NCBI RefSeq assembly: GCF_003034915.1
Contig: NZ_PZJX01000043.1
Span: forward strand, 1 to 64,000
Direction: 5' to 3'
From: Mesorhizobium helmanticense
Lineage (GTDB): Bacteria > Pseudomonadota > Alphaproteobacteria > Rhizobiales > Rhizobiaceae
Length of the DNA stretch: 64,000 nucleotides
The position numbers and the translations under genes were made by a program. Numbering within the stretch: position 1 is the stretch's first letter; each line of letters opens with the position of its first letter. The notes beneath the pieces are model-generated. The model was not told the origin of the DNA and ran no database searches. It saw only the letters and a program-made list of their open reading frames with translations. Below, in pieces: positions 1 through 7,483 of this stretch.

Positions 1-1473
1 GTCCTGCCCGGCGAGGTTCACGCGCTGATGGGCGCCAATGGCGCCGGCAAGTCGACGCTGGTGAAGATCCTGACCGGCGCCATTCGCGCCGATGCCGGCC
101 GCATCCTGATCCGCGGCGAAACGCGCGACGTGCGTTCGCCCGCCGCCGCGCGCCGCGCCGGCCTGCTGCCCGTATACCAGGAGCCATCGCTGATCCCCGA
201 TCTCGACGTGCTCTCCAATCTGCGCCTGACCGGCACGCCGGTCGAGCCGTTCCGCGCCTGGGTGCGTGAACTCGGCATTCCCGACCTCGACATACGCGAC
301 ACCGCGCGCGACATCCCGCTGGCGGTGCTGCGCGTGCTCGACCTGGCGCGCGCGCTGGCCGTCGAGCCCGACGTGCTGCTGCTCGACGAGATGACCGCGG
401 CACTTCCCGCCAACCTTGCCGAGAAAGTGCTGGAGGTCGTGCGCCGCCAGGGCGACAGCGGCCGCGCCGTGATCTTCATCTCCCATCGCTTCGTCGAGAT
501 CTCGGCGCTGTGCGACCGCGCCACGGTGCTGCGCGACGGCGAGACCGTCGGCGTCGTCGACATCGTGCCGGGTGTGGAGGAAAAGATCGTCGAGCTGATG
601 CTCGGCGCCCGCATCGTCAAGACCCATGTCGCAGCCCGCACCGCCAGCCAGAAGGCAGCGCCTGCCCCTGCCCGCCCGCGCCTCGGCGTGCGCAATCTGC
701 GCGTCGGCACCAAGCTCAACGATGTCTCGTTCGATTTGGCTGACGGTGAAGTGGCCGGCGTCGTCGCTCTCGAAGGCCAGGGCCAGGACGAGCTGTTTTC
801 CGCCCTTGCCGGCTCGATCCGGCCATCGGGCGGCACCATCGAGGTCGACGGCCAGCCGGTGAAATTCTCTCACCCGATCGACGCCATCCGCGCCGGTCTC
901 GCCTATGTGCCGGGCGACCGCGCCGAGGCGCTCGCCATGCAGCGCTCGGTGCGCGAGAACATCGCCCTTCCCTTCAGCGCCGCCTTGCGCAACTGGGGAC
1001 CTATTAACATGCGCCAGGAGCGCGCCAAGGTGGTCAGCGCCATCGAGCGGCTGCAGATCGACACCCGCGCGCAAGGGGAAGTGCAGCGCCTGTCCGGCGG
1101 CAACCAGCAGAAGGTGACCATCGCCCGCTGGATCGCGGCGGACGCCCGCACCATCCTGTGCTTCGACCCGACGCGCGGCATCGATGTCGGCACCAAGCAG
1201 GAGATCTACAAATTGCTGCGCGAGCTCGCCGGCCACGGTAAGTCGGTGCTGTTCTACACCTCCGAGCTGGAGGAGGTGCAGCGTGTCTGCGACCGCGTCA
1301 TCGTCATCTTCGGCGGCCGCGTCGTCGATATCTTTGCGGTCGAGGAGGCCGACGAGCCGGCGCTGATGCGCGCCGCCTATGGCCTGCCGCGCGGCGCCAA
1401 GGCGGATGTCGGCATCCTTGCCGACCCGACATCAAGCTCTTCGGATTCGACCATACCGGGGGCGACGCCATGA
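1..1473 (+). CDS. Sugar ABC transporter ATP-binding protein (RbsA-type), 5' partial
   Basis: Tandem-ATPase subunit of a ribose-type (CUT2) sugar importer. The reading frame is open from base 1, so the N-terminus lies outside the window; about 490 residues remain. The first domain has a good Walker A (GANGAGKST) and Walker B (VLLLDEM), but its signature loop is degenerate. The second has a degenerate Walker A (EGQGQDEL), the signature LSGGNQQK and a Walker B-like CFDPTRGID. This asymmetry is normal for RbsA/MglA proteins. The stop overlaps the start of the first permease by 4 bases (ATGA), so the two are translationally coupled. The substrate cannot be told because no binding protein lies in the window. 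Confidence 0.93.
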   Translation, partial: VLPGEVHALMGANGAGKSTLVKILTGAIRADAGRILIRGETRDVRSPAAARRAGLLPVYQEPSLIPDLDVLSNLRLTGTPVEPFRAWVRELGIPDLDIRDTARDIPLAVLRVLDLARALAVEPDVLLLDEMTAALPANLAEKVLEVVRRQGDSGRAVIFISHRFVEISALCDRATVLRDGETVGVVDIVPGVEEKIVELMLGARIVKTHVAARTASQKAAPAPARPRLGVRNLRVGTKLNDVSFDLADGEVAGVVALEGQGQDELFSALAGSIRPSGGTIEVDGQPVKFSHPIDAIRAGLAYVPGDRAEALAMQRSVRENIALPFSAALRNWGPINMRQERAKVVSAIERLQIDTRAQGEVQRLSGGNQQKVTIARWIAADARTILCFDPTRGIDVGTKQEIYKLLRELAGHGKSVLFYTSELEEVQRVCDRVIVIFGGRVVDIFAVEEADEPALMRAAYGLPRGAKADVGILADPTSSSSDSTIPGATP

Positions 1474-2441
1474 GCCATCTCTTGCGCCGCCAGGGTTGGG
1501 TCGCCGGCCTGTTCGCCCTGCTCATCATCCTGTTCATCATCACCAAGCTGATCCAGCCTGGCTATGGCAGCAGCGATTTCGGCTCGCTCGCGCGCGCCGT
1601 CTTGCCTTACGCCTTCGCCGTGGCCGCCCAGACCGTGGTCGTCATCGCCGGCGGCATCGACCTGTCGGTCGCCGCCATGATGGCGCTGACCAGCGTCACC
1701 GCCGCCTCGATGATGAACGGCGCCTCGGAGGAATACGCGCTGTTCGTCGTGCCCTTCGTGCTGGCCATGGGTTTTGTGCTTGGCGCCGTCAATGGCATCC
1801 TCATCGTCGTCACCCGTGTGCCCGACATCGTCGTCACGCTGGCCACCCTCTTCGTCCTGCAGGGCGCGGCCTTGCTGGTGCTCGATGCGCCTGGCGGCGC
1901 GGTCGCCGAATGGCTGAAGGGCCTGATATCGGGCACCGTGCCGATACCGGGCCTGCCCGACGCCATCGACGCCTGGCTGCCGAAGGCGCTGCTGGTGCTG
2001 GTCATCTGCCTCTGCGTCATCTGGATACCGCTGAGGCGCTCAAAGCTCGGCCTCTCCATCTACGCCATCGGCTCGAGCGAACTGGCGGCGTTCCGCAGCG
2101 GCGTGCCGGTGGCGCGCACCCGCATTATCGCCTATGCGCTGTCCGGCCTGTTCGCCGCTTTTGGCGGGCTGGCGTTGACCATGAGCACCGGCATCGGCGC
2201 GCCCATCCCCGGCCCCTATCTGCTGGCCAGCGTCGCCGCCGTGGTGCTGGGCGGCGTCGCGCTCGGCGGCGGCAAGGGCGGCCTGCTCGGACCGATCGTC
2301 GCCGTCTTCGTGCTGCGGTTGGTGCGCACCGATCTGACGCTGCTCGCCATCGACCCCAACGTCACCGCCATCATCGAAGGCGCCATCATGGTCGCCGTGG
2401 TGATGTTCGGCGCGTTTATTACCATGCGGGGGCGGCAATGA
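1470..2441 (+). CDS. Sugar ABC transporter permease 1 (RbsC-type)
   Basis: Inner-membrane permease of 323 residues, the usual RbsC length, with 8-10 hydrophobic segments. The family signature VIAGGIDLSVAAMMAL lies near residues 53-68, and the conserved glycine-rich VLGGVALGGGKGG motif near residues 260-272. It overlaps the ATPase gene by 4 bases. It pairs with a second, different permease at 2653, so the importer probably uses a heterodimeric channel, which is common in rhizobial CUT2 systems. Confidence 0.92.
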   Translation: MSHLLRRQGWVAGLFALLIILFIITKLIQPGYGSSDFGSLARAVLPYAFAVAAQTVVVIAGGIDLSVAAMMALTSVTAASMMNGASEEYALFVVPFVLAMGFVLGAVNGILIVVTRVPDIVVTLATLFVLQGAALLVLDAPGGAVAEWLKGLISGTVPIPGLPDAIDAWLPKALLVLVICLCVIWIPLRRSKLGLSIYAIGSSELAAFRSGVPVARTRIIAYALSGLFAAFGGLALTMSTGIGAPIPGPYLLASVAAVVLGGVALGGGKGGLLGPIVAVFVLRLVRTDLTLLAIDPNVTAIIEGAIMVAVVMFGAFITMRGRQ

Positions 2442-2458
2442 TGGGAAAGCATCGGCAT

Positions 2459-2618
2459 GCCCTTCTCCCTTCCCCCCTTGTGGGGGAAGGTGGCCTCGCG
2501 AAGCGAGGTCGGATGAGGGGTGTTCCAGAAAACACCGACGCCTCATTCCGTCCAGCACCCCTCATCCGTCTCGGCGCTGCGCGCCGATCCACCTTCTCCC
2601 ACAAGGGGAGAAGGGAAA
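2459..2618. repeat. Rhizobial intergenic palindromic element (RIME-like)
   Basis: Two long inverted arms (about 2461-2530 and 2550-2617) carry matching blocks: CCTTCTCCC at the outer edges with a run such as AAGGGGAGAAGG opposite, and GGATGAGGGGTG opposite CACCCCTCATCC inside. A short GC hairpin sits in each arm (CCTCGCGAAGCGAGG; CGGCGCTGCGCGCCG). The element fills most of the 211 bases between the two permease genes. Elements of this design are dispersed in rhizobial genomes. In RNA it would fold into a large hairpin that could attenuate or stabilise the transcript; that effect is inferred. Confidence 0.8.
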
Positions 2619-2652
2619 GACGCATCGCGCCACCACCATCGCGAGCCGCCTC

Positions 2653-3633
2653 ATGAGCACAACCGCCATCACCCCCGTCCCCTTCGGCCGCCGCGTAAAA
2701 CGCTTCATGGCCGACCGGCCGCTGATCCCGCTGATCATCCTGCTCGTCATTCTGGTGGTGATCCTGCAGATCCTGCGCCCCGGCATCGTCAACGAGCGCT
2801 GGATCGCCAACACCATCAAATTCGCCATACCGCTGGCGATCCTCGCCGGCTGCCAGACCATGACCATGCTGACCGGCGGCATCGATCTCTCGGTCGGCAC
2901 GGTGGCAACGATGAGCGCCTTCATCATGGCCACGCAAGTCGTCAACCAGGACCCGGCGGTGGCCTTCCTGCTGGCGATGATGCCGGCGGTGCTGATCGGC
3001 CTGGTCAACGGCATCGGCGTCGGCGTCTTTCGCGTCCACCCGCTGATCATGACGCTGGGCACCAGCCTGATCGGCACCGGCTGCCTGCAGGTCTACCAGC
3101 GCACGGTGATCGCGTCGGGCGCGAAAATCCCGGACTTCCTCGCCTGGCTCGGCACCGGCGTCACCTATGGCTTTCCCAACGCCCTGCTCCTGTTCGTGCC
3201 GCTGGCAGCCCTCATCGTCTTCACTTTGAGCCGCACCGGCTTCGGCCGCCTGCTCTACGCCGTCGGCGACAATGAGCGCGCGACGCGCCTGTCGGGCGTG
3301 CAATACTGGCAGGTCATCACCGCGCTCTACGTCATCTCCAGCGTGCTCGCCGGCATCACCGGCCTGCTCTATATCGGCCTGATCAAGGCGCCATCGCTGT
3401 CGCTCGCCGAACCGCTGGTGCTGCCCTCGGTAGCGGCGGCCGTGATCGGCGGCACCTCGATCTTCGGCGGCCGCGGCGGCTACACCGGCACCATCATCGG
3501 CGCGCTGATCCTGACAGTGCTGACGACGCTGCTGACCATTTTGCAGATGCCGGAGGGGGCAAGGCGGATATTGTTTGGGCTCATCGTGCTGTTTGTCACG
3601 GCGGCGTATTTGCGGATTGTGGAGGAGAGGTAG
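2653..3633 (+). CDS. Sugar ABC transporter permease 2 (RbsC-type)
   Basis: Inner-membrane permease of 326 residues. It has the family motif MLTGGIDLSVGTVATM near residues 73-88 and the C-terminal block AAVIGGTSIFGGRGG near residues 262-276. It is the intact relative of three truncated copies further along the window (about 4348, 8993 and 17832), all of which end in the same RIVEER-type C-terminus. It follows permease 1 after the palindromic element and presumably belongs to the same operon. Confidence 0.92.
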   Translation: MSTTAITPVPFGRRVKRFMADRPLIPLIILLVILVVILQILRPGIVNERWIANTIKFAIPLAILAGCQTMTMLTGGIDLSVGTVATMSAFIMATQVVNQDPAVAFLLAMMPAVLIGLVNGIGVGVFRVHPLIMTLGTSLIGTGCLQVYQRTVIASGAKIPDFLAWLGTGVTYGFPNALLLFVPLAALIVFTLSRTGFGRLLYAVGDNERATRLSGVQYWQVITALYVISSVLAGITGLLYIGLIKAPSLSLAEPLVLPSVAAAVIGGTSIFGGRGGYTGTIIGALILTVLTTLLTILQMPEGARRILFGLIVLFVTAAYLRIVEER

Positions 3634-3640
3634 GGAAGGG

Positions 3641-3655
3641 GGCCGCATTGCGGCC
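3641..3655. terminator. Short GC hairpin after permease 2
   Basis: GGCCGC-ATT-GCGGCC is a perfect 6-bp stem with a 3-base loop, 8 bases after the permease stop. No T-run follows, so it may be an mRNA 3'-end stabiliser rather than a true intrinsic terminator. Confidence 0.35.
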
Positions 3656-3796
3656 GATCCAGACCACACGGGATTCGACGGCGCCTTGCTGAAAGCCGCC
3701 ATCGGTTGATGCGCATGCCATGGCCATCATTCCTGCATCTGGGCCAAGCCTCGCATGCAAGCCAGGCTTGCCCGACCAGGATGTGACGGACAGTGC

Positions 3797-4237
3797 TTAC
3801 TTCAACGAGATGGCCATGCCGCTGAGATCGGCGTTCACCTGCAGGCCTACCTGCCTGCCCGTGAGTTCGAGCTGGGCGCCCTTGTCATTGGTCATGACGA
3901 TCACCTGGGCGCCTTTGCCGAGCGCGCCGCCGCCGCCCGCGGCGCCGTAAACCCCAGTCGCATCCCGGACCCTGCGGATATGCCGCACGGTGCCCCGGAA
4001 ATAGGTCTTGGAAACCCCGAAGGCGAAGCCGCCCGAGACGGCTCCGACCGAGATGGGATAGGTGCGGCCATGGAAGGTCAGCGTGCCCTCGCCTCCGGAG
4101 CCACCGACGAAGAATGCCGCCTTGTAGACGGTGAAGCGGATCGTGCCGCTGTCGGCATGCGCGGCACTTGCAGCGCTGACAGCGCCTGCGGCGATGACGG
4201 CAACCGCGAGGGAACGAAAGCTGGACGAAATATTCAT
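3797..4237 (-). CDS. Exported protein of unknown function
   Basis: 146 residues with a clear signal peptide (about residues 1-28, ending ASAAHADS). The mature part is small, beta-rich in appearance and glycine-rich (FFVGGSGGEGTLTFHG; GAAGGGGALGKGAQVIVM). It has no cysteine and no catalytic motif I recognise. The pattern recalls small periplasmic EipA/DUF1134-like proteins, but the resemblance is too weak to name it. AGGAGCTC lies 5-12 bases before the ATG. It stands alone, convergent with the sugar permease gene. Confidence 0.7.
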   Translation of the reverse strand: MNISSSFRSLAVAVIAAGAVSAASAAHADSGTIRFTVYKAAFFVGGSGGEGTLTFHGRTYPISVGAVSGGFAFGVSKTYFRGTVRHIRRVRDATGVYGAAGGGGALGKGAQVIVMTNDKGAQLELTGRQVGLQVNADLSGMAISLK

Positions 4238-4347
4238 GATGAGAGCTCCTCAAGATCGCAGCTTACCCAACAGGCAGGGTTCGTCAGCGTCGAATCAAAC
4301 TTGAACAGTCTAGCCCGTCATTTGGTTCCAGGTATGCGGCTGGTCGA

Positions 4348-4408
4348 TCTACGCCGCCGTCGGCGACAATGAGCGCGCGACGCGCCTGCGGATTGTGGGG
4401 GAGAGGTA
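4348..4408 (+). pseudogene. Permease 3'-end remnant, copy B (internally deleted)
   Basis: The bases match permease 2 around 3253-3291 (TACGCC..GTCGGCGACAATGAG..CGCCTG), then jump directly to the last codons (CGGATTGTG..GAGAGGTAG, native 3613-3633). The join removes about 320 bases and keeps the permease frame, giving the end TRL-RIVGER-stop. One extra codon (GCC) is present. There is no start codon. The tail that follows (about 4412-4490) resembles the tails after copies C and D. The rest of the 385-base gap up to 4625 shows nothing else except the OsmC ribosome-binding site. Confidence 0.8.
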
Positions 4409-4625
4409 GGGGGCGGATGTTGACGGCGGCTTTGCGCCTAGTGTCGGTCATAGAGGCGAACTTTGCCTCCGCCCGGAAGCAGACGAGGGGCGACACTGCC
4501 CCTACGGAAACAACTTGAAGAAACGCTTCGCTGCCCATAGCATGCCATCCCCTGGTGAAATCTGATCAGGAGCTCAGTGGGATCGGTCGGGTTTTTTAAG
4601 CCAGTGCAAAGTAGGGAGGATTATG

Positions 4626-5183
4626 ATGGCTTCCGAAGTACAGGCAAACAATGGCGTTAACGTCGAGGCGCTGCTCGGCGCACGCGAAGCGCTTACCAAC
4701 GCCCCAGAGGCCGCGCAGTTCAAGTGGCGCGCGGCCTGCGAATGGAAGGATGGCACACACAGCCACTCGTCGGTCGAGAGCTTCTACGGTCTCGGCGAGG
4801 ATCAGCATCGCAAGACCACCTTCACATTCGACGCCGATCATCCGGAGGTCTTTGCCTCCCAGGACAAGGGCGCCACGCCTGTCGAATACGTACTGGTCGG
4901 GCTGGCGAGCTGCCTGACCGCCGGCATCGCCGCTGTTGCCCAGAACCGGAACATCCAGTTGAAGTCGGTGAAGGCGACCATCGAAGGCGACATGGATCTC
5001 GCGGGGATACTCGGCATCGACAGCGACGTCCGCAACGGCTTCAGCGGCATCACGGTAAAATACAACATCGACGCCGACGCCAAGCGCGAGGACATCGAGG
5101 CTATCGTCGCTCAGTCGCAGAAGCGGTCGGCAGTCTATGACATTGTCACCAATCCGACGAACGTCACGGTCGTGGTGAACTGA
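4626..5183 (+). CDS. OsmC-family protein
   Basis: 185 residues of the OsmC/Ohr fold, whose members reduce organic peroxides or act on related thiol chemistry in the cytoplasm. The core helix with its cysteine is present (LVGLASCLTAGIAAVAQ, near residues 90-106). The second cysteine of true OsmC/Ohr peroxidases is missing: the expected region reads KRSAVYDIVTNP. This is the single-cysteine branch often annotated OsmC-like, so peroxidase activity is doubtful. AGGGAGGA at 4613-4620 suits this ATG; another ATG sits 3 bases upstream. The monooxygenase gene follows after about 50 bases. Confidence 0.88.
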   Translation: MASEVQANNGVNVEALLGAREALTNAPEAAQFKWRAACEWKDGTHSHSSVESFYGLGEDQHRKTTFTFDADHPEVFASQDKGATPVEYVLVGLASCLTAGIAAVAQNRNIQLKSVKATIEGDMDLAGILGIDSDVRNGFSGITVKYNIDADAKREDIEAIVAQSQKRSAVYDIVTNPTNVTVVVN

Positions 5184-5242
5184 AAGGCACTTCGAGCCGT
5201 AGACTCTCCTGACGAGAGGGCGCGATTAGTTCCGTCACCACA

Positions 5243-6475
5243 GTGATCGTCGGTGCAGGGCACGCGGGGCTCGCGATGAGCCGCTGCCTCGCGGAGCGCG
5301 CTATCGACCATGTGCTGCTGGAGCGCGGCGAGATCGCCCATACCTGGCGCACCGAGCGATGGGATTCGCTGCGGCTGCTCACCCCGAACTGGCAGAGCCG
5401 GCTGCCGGGCTTCTGCTATGATGGCGACGACCCCGACGGCTACCGGACGATGCCTGAGGTGATCGACTTCCTCGGAAACTATGCCAAGTCGATCTCGGCG
5501 CCGGTCAGAACACACACGACCGTTACCTCGGTTCGCAGCGACGGGGCGGGATATCTCGTGCGCACTGACCGCGGCGAGTGGCGCTGCCGGACCCTGGTAC
5601 TGGCGTCGGGCGCGTGCAACGTCGCGCGCCTGCCCGATTTCGCCGTCCGCGTGCCGCCGTCGGTCGCCATGCTGACGGCACAGTCCTACCGCAATCCGGC
5701 TCAGGTCGCCGACGGTGGCGTGCTGGTGGCGGGCGCGTCGGCCAGCGGCACCCAGATCGCACAGGAGCTGCAGCGTGCGGGGCGCCAGGTGACCCTGTCG
5801 GTGGGCGAGCACATTCGGGCGCCGCGCGTCTATCGCGGCAAGGACCTGGAATGGTGGATGGACGCCGCAGGCGTGCTCGACGAGCGCTACGACGAGGTAG
5901 ACGACATCAGACGGGCGCGACGGGTTCCTTCGCTGCAGCTTGCCGGCACACAAGACCGCACGACCCTCGACCTCAATGCGTTGGTCGACCTCGGTGTCAG
6001 GCTCATCGGCCGCCTGGCTGGCATCACCGAAGACGGCAAGGCCCAGTTTGCGGGGTCGTTGCGCAACATGTGCGCGCTTTCCGATCTCAAGATGGCCCGG
6101 CTGCTCGACCTCATCGACGAATGGGCGCGCGCCAACGGCCTTGACGCCACGGTCGGGCCGCCGGATCGCCTGCCGCCGACCCGTGTCGAGGACAATCCGC
6201 CGCTCGGCCTCGACCTTACCGGAGGCGCGATCAGGACGATTATCTGGGCCACCGGCTACCGTCCGGACTACTCCTGGCTGGAGTTGCCGGTCCTCGACCG
6301 CAAAGGCTACGTCCGTCACGACGGCGGCGTTGCGGAACATCCGGGCATGTACCTGATGGGGATGCAGTTTCTGCGCCGCCGCAAGTCTGCGCTGATCGAC
6401 GGCGCCGGCGACGACGCGCGTGATCTCAGCGACCATCTGGCAGCTTACCTCAGGCAAAGATCAAACAACGTCTAA
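5243..6475 (+). CDS. FAD-dependent oxidoreductase, flavin-containing monooxygenase-like (CzcO-type)
   Basis: About 410 residues. FAD-binding VIVGAGHAGL is at the very N-terminus, and a second dinucleotide motif (GVLVAGASASGTQIAQEL) lies near residues 155-172, with ATGY near the C-terminus. This is the FMO/CzcO layout, so an NAD(P)H-dependent oxygenation is likely; the substrate is unknown. The GTG start leaves no residue before the FAD strand. An in-frame ATT at 5225 lies 4 bases after GAGAGGG and would give a more normal beginning (I/M-SSVTTVIVGAG), so the true start may be that rare codon. It probably shares a transcript with the OsmC gene. Confidence 0.87.
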   Translation: MIVGAGHAGLAMSRCLAERAIDHVLLERGEIAHTWRTERWDSLRLLTPNWQSRLPGFCYDGDDPDGYRTMPEVIDFLGNYAKSISAPVRTHTTVTSVRSDGAGYLVRTDRGEWRCRTLVLASGACNVARLPDFAVRVPPSVAMLTAQSYRNPAQVADGGVLVAGASASGTQIAQELQRAGRQVTLSVGEHIRAPRVYRGKDLEWWMDAAGVLDERYDEVDDIRRARRVPSLQLAGTQDRTTLDLNALVDLGVRLIGRLAGITEDGKAQFAGSLRNMCALSDLKMARLLDLIDEWARANGLDATVGPPDRLPPTRVEDNPPLGLDLTGGAIRTIIWATGYRPDYSWLELPVLDRKGYVRHDGGVAEHPGMYLMGMQFLRRRKSALIDGAGDDARDLSDHLAAYLRQRSNNV

Positions 6476-6600
6476 GAGCAATTCCAGGAAAAGTGTGAAA
6501 CAGTTTTCCCGGGAAAAGCGCGCAGCGCTTTCCCTTGGGAATTGCGGAAAAACAATGAGATAGAGCGGTTCGGCGTTTCCGTGAAACGATGAACCGCTAC
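6476..6600. repeat. Intergenic palindromic repeat, two units
   Basis: Two inverted-repeat units lie side by side between convergent genes. The first has outer arms GCAATTCC (6478) and GGAATTGC (6538) with a nested TTTTCCCGGGAAAA palindrome. The second is AGCGGTTC..GAACCGCT (about 6563-6598). This design recurs between genes in Rhizobiales genomes. It could act as a bidirectional 3' hairpin for the two converging transcripts. Confidence 0.75.
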
Positions 6601-6656
6601 AAAGCCAAGCGAATAGCTCAGCTGCCGCGGCAACGCCGAATTCCGTGACCCCGCGA

Positions 6657-7115
6657 TCATATTCCCAAGTGCAACTTCGGCTTCCAGAAGGGGCGGAACA
6701 ACTCGATCTTCGGACAGCGGTTCATCACCACTTTCAGGCCCGCTTCCTCCGCCAGCCGGGCGGCCGCGTCATCGCGCACCCCGATCTGCCCCCACAGAAC
6801 CTTGGCATTGATTGCAATGGCTTCCTGTGCGACTTCCAGCAGATCTTCGGAGCGGCGAAAAACCTCAACCATATCGACAGGCCGGTCGATGGCCGCCAGT
6901 GACGGGTACACCTTGAGCCCTCGAATTTCATCCAGACCGGGAGCGGGATTGACCGGGATCATGTCATAGCCGGTTTCGTGCAGAACCCTGAGAACACCAT
7001 AGGAAAATTTGGTCTTGTCGGGGCTGGCCCCCACCATCGCGATGGTTTTGACCGACTTCAGAATGTCTTGCAGATAAGCCTCCGAATAGGGCTCATCATG
7101 ATTCATATGGGTCAT
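6657..7115 (-). CDS. CoA-binding domain protein (YccU-type)
   Basis: 152 residues forming one CoA-binding Rossmann domain, as in YccU and the N-terminal part of succinyl-CoA synthetase alpha. The nucleotide-binding turn VGASPDKTKFSYGVLR is near residues 28-43, IPVNPAPG near 53-60, and the conserved NRCPKIE near 132-138. Its role is usually unknown. Its start overlaps the ferredoxin stop by 4 bases, so it is the last gene of a coupled operon with the ferredoxin and methanethiol oxidase. A CoA-thioester role in sulphur metabolism is only inferred. Confidence 0.85.
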   Translation of the reverse strand: MTHMNHDEPYSEAYLQDILKSVKTIAMVGASPDKTKFSYGVLRVLHETGYDMIPVNPAPGLDEIRGLKVYPSLAAIDRPVDMVEVFRRSEDLLEVAQEAIAINAKVLWGQIGVRDDAAARLAEEAGLKVVMNRCPKIELFRPFWKPKLHLGI

Positions 7116-7483
7116 TTCTTTGCTTCCAACGGGGTCGCGATATCGGCTTTCAATTCATGTGCGGCCAAGGGATCCAGGAAGGGGTTGCGATAGAGCTTGT
7201 CGTGGCTTTCAACGCCGACCTCCAGCGTGCAGTCGCTCATAGGGCGGGCAACGCAGAGGATTATATAGCCATTGTTGATCTGGCGGTTGTTCAGCGCGCG
7301 CTGCGCCTTTTGACTGACTTTGCCGCTGATCAGCTTGGCCGCGCAGGTTATGCAGCCGCCATACTTGCAGCCGTAGGGCAGGTCCACGCCCTGCTCGCGC
7401 AGGCTTTGCAAGAGGGGCTTGCGATGATCGACGTCAAAGGCCGCACCGCCTTGGTTGGCGAGGGTGATGGTGAAGCTGGTCAT
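7112..7483 (-). CDS. 2Fe-2S ferredoxin (plant-type)
   Basis: 123 residues. The cluster motif GCKYGGCITC gives Cys-X4-Cys-X2-Cys near residues 39-47, and the fourth cysteine is in ILCVARP near residue 77. The 25-30 residues after the usual end of the fold are unassigned. Its start overlaps the end of the methanethiol oxidase gene by 4 bases and its stop overlaps the next start, so all three products are probably made in fixed proportion. It is likely an electron carrier for the upstream enzyme or a partner reductase. Confidence 0.9.
   Translation of the reverse strand: MTSFTITLANQGGAAFDVDHRKPLLQSLREQGVDLPYGCKYGGCITCAAKLISGKVSQKAQRALNNRQINNGYIILCVARPMSDCTLEVGVESHDKLYRNPFLDPLAAHELKADIATPLEAKK

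Noticed and set aside
2419..3702. 427-residue open frame on the minus strand across permease 2
   Set aside because: It is antisense to a well-supported permease; composition is His/Gln/Arg-rich shadow coding with no motif.
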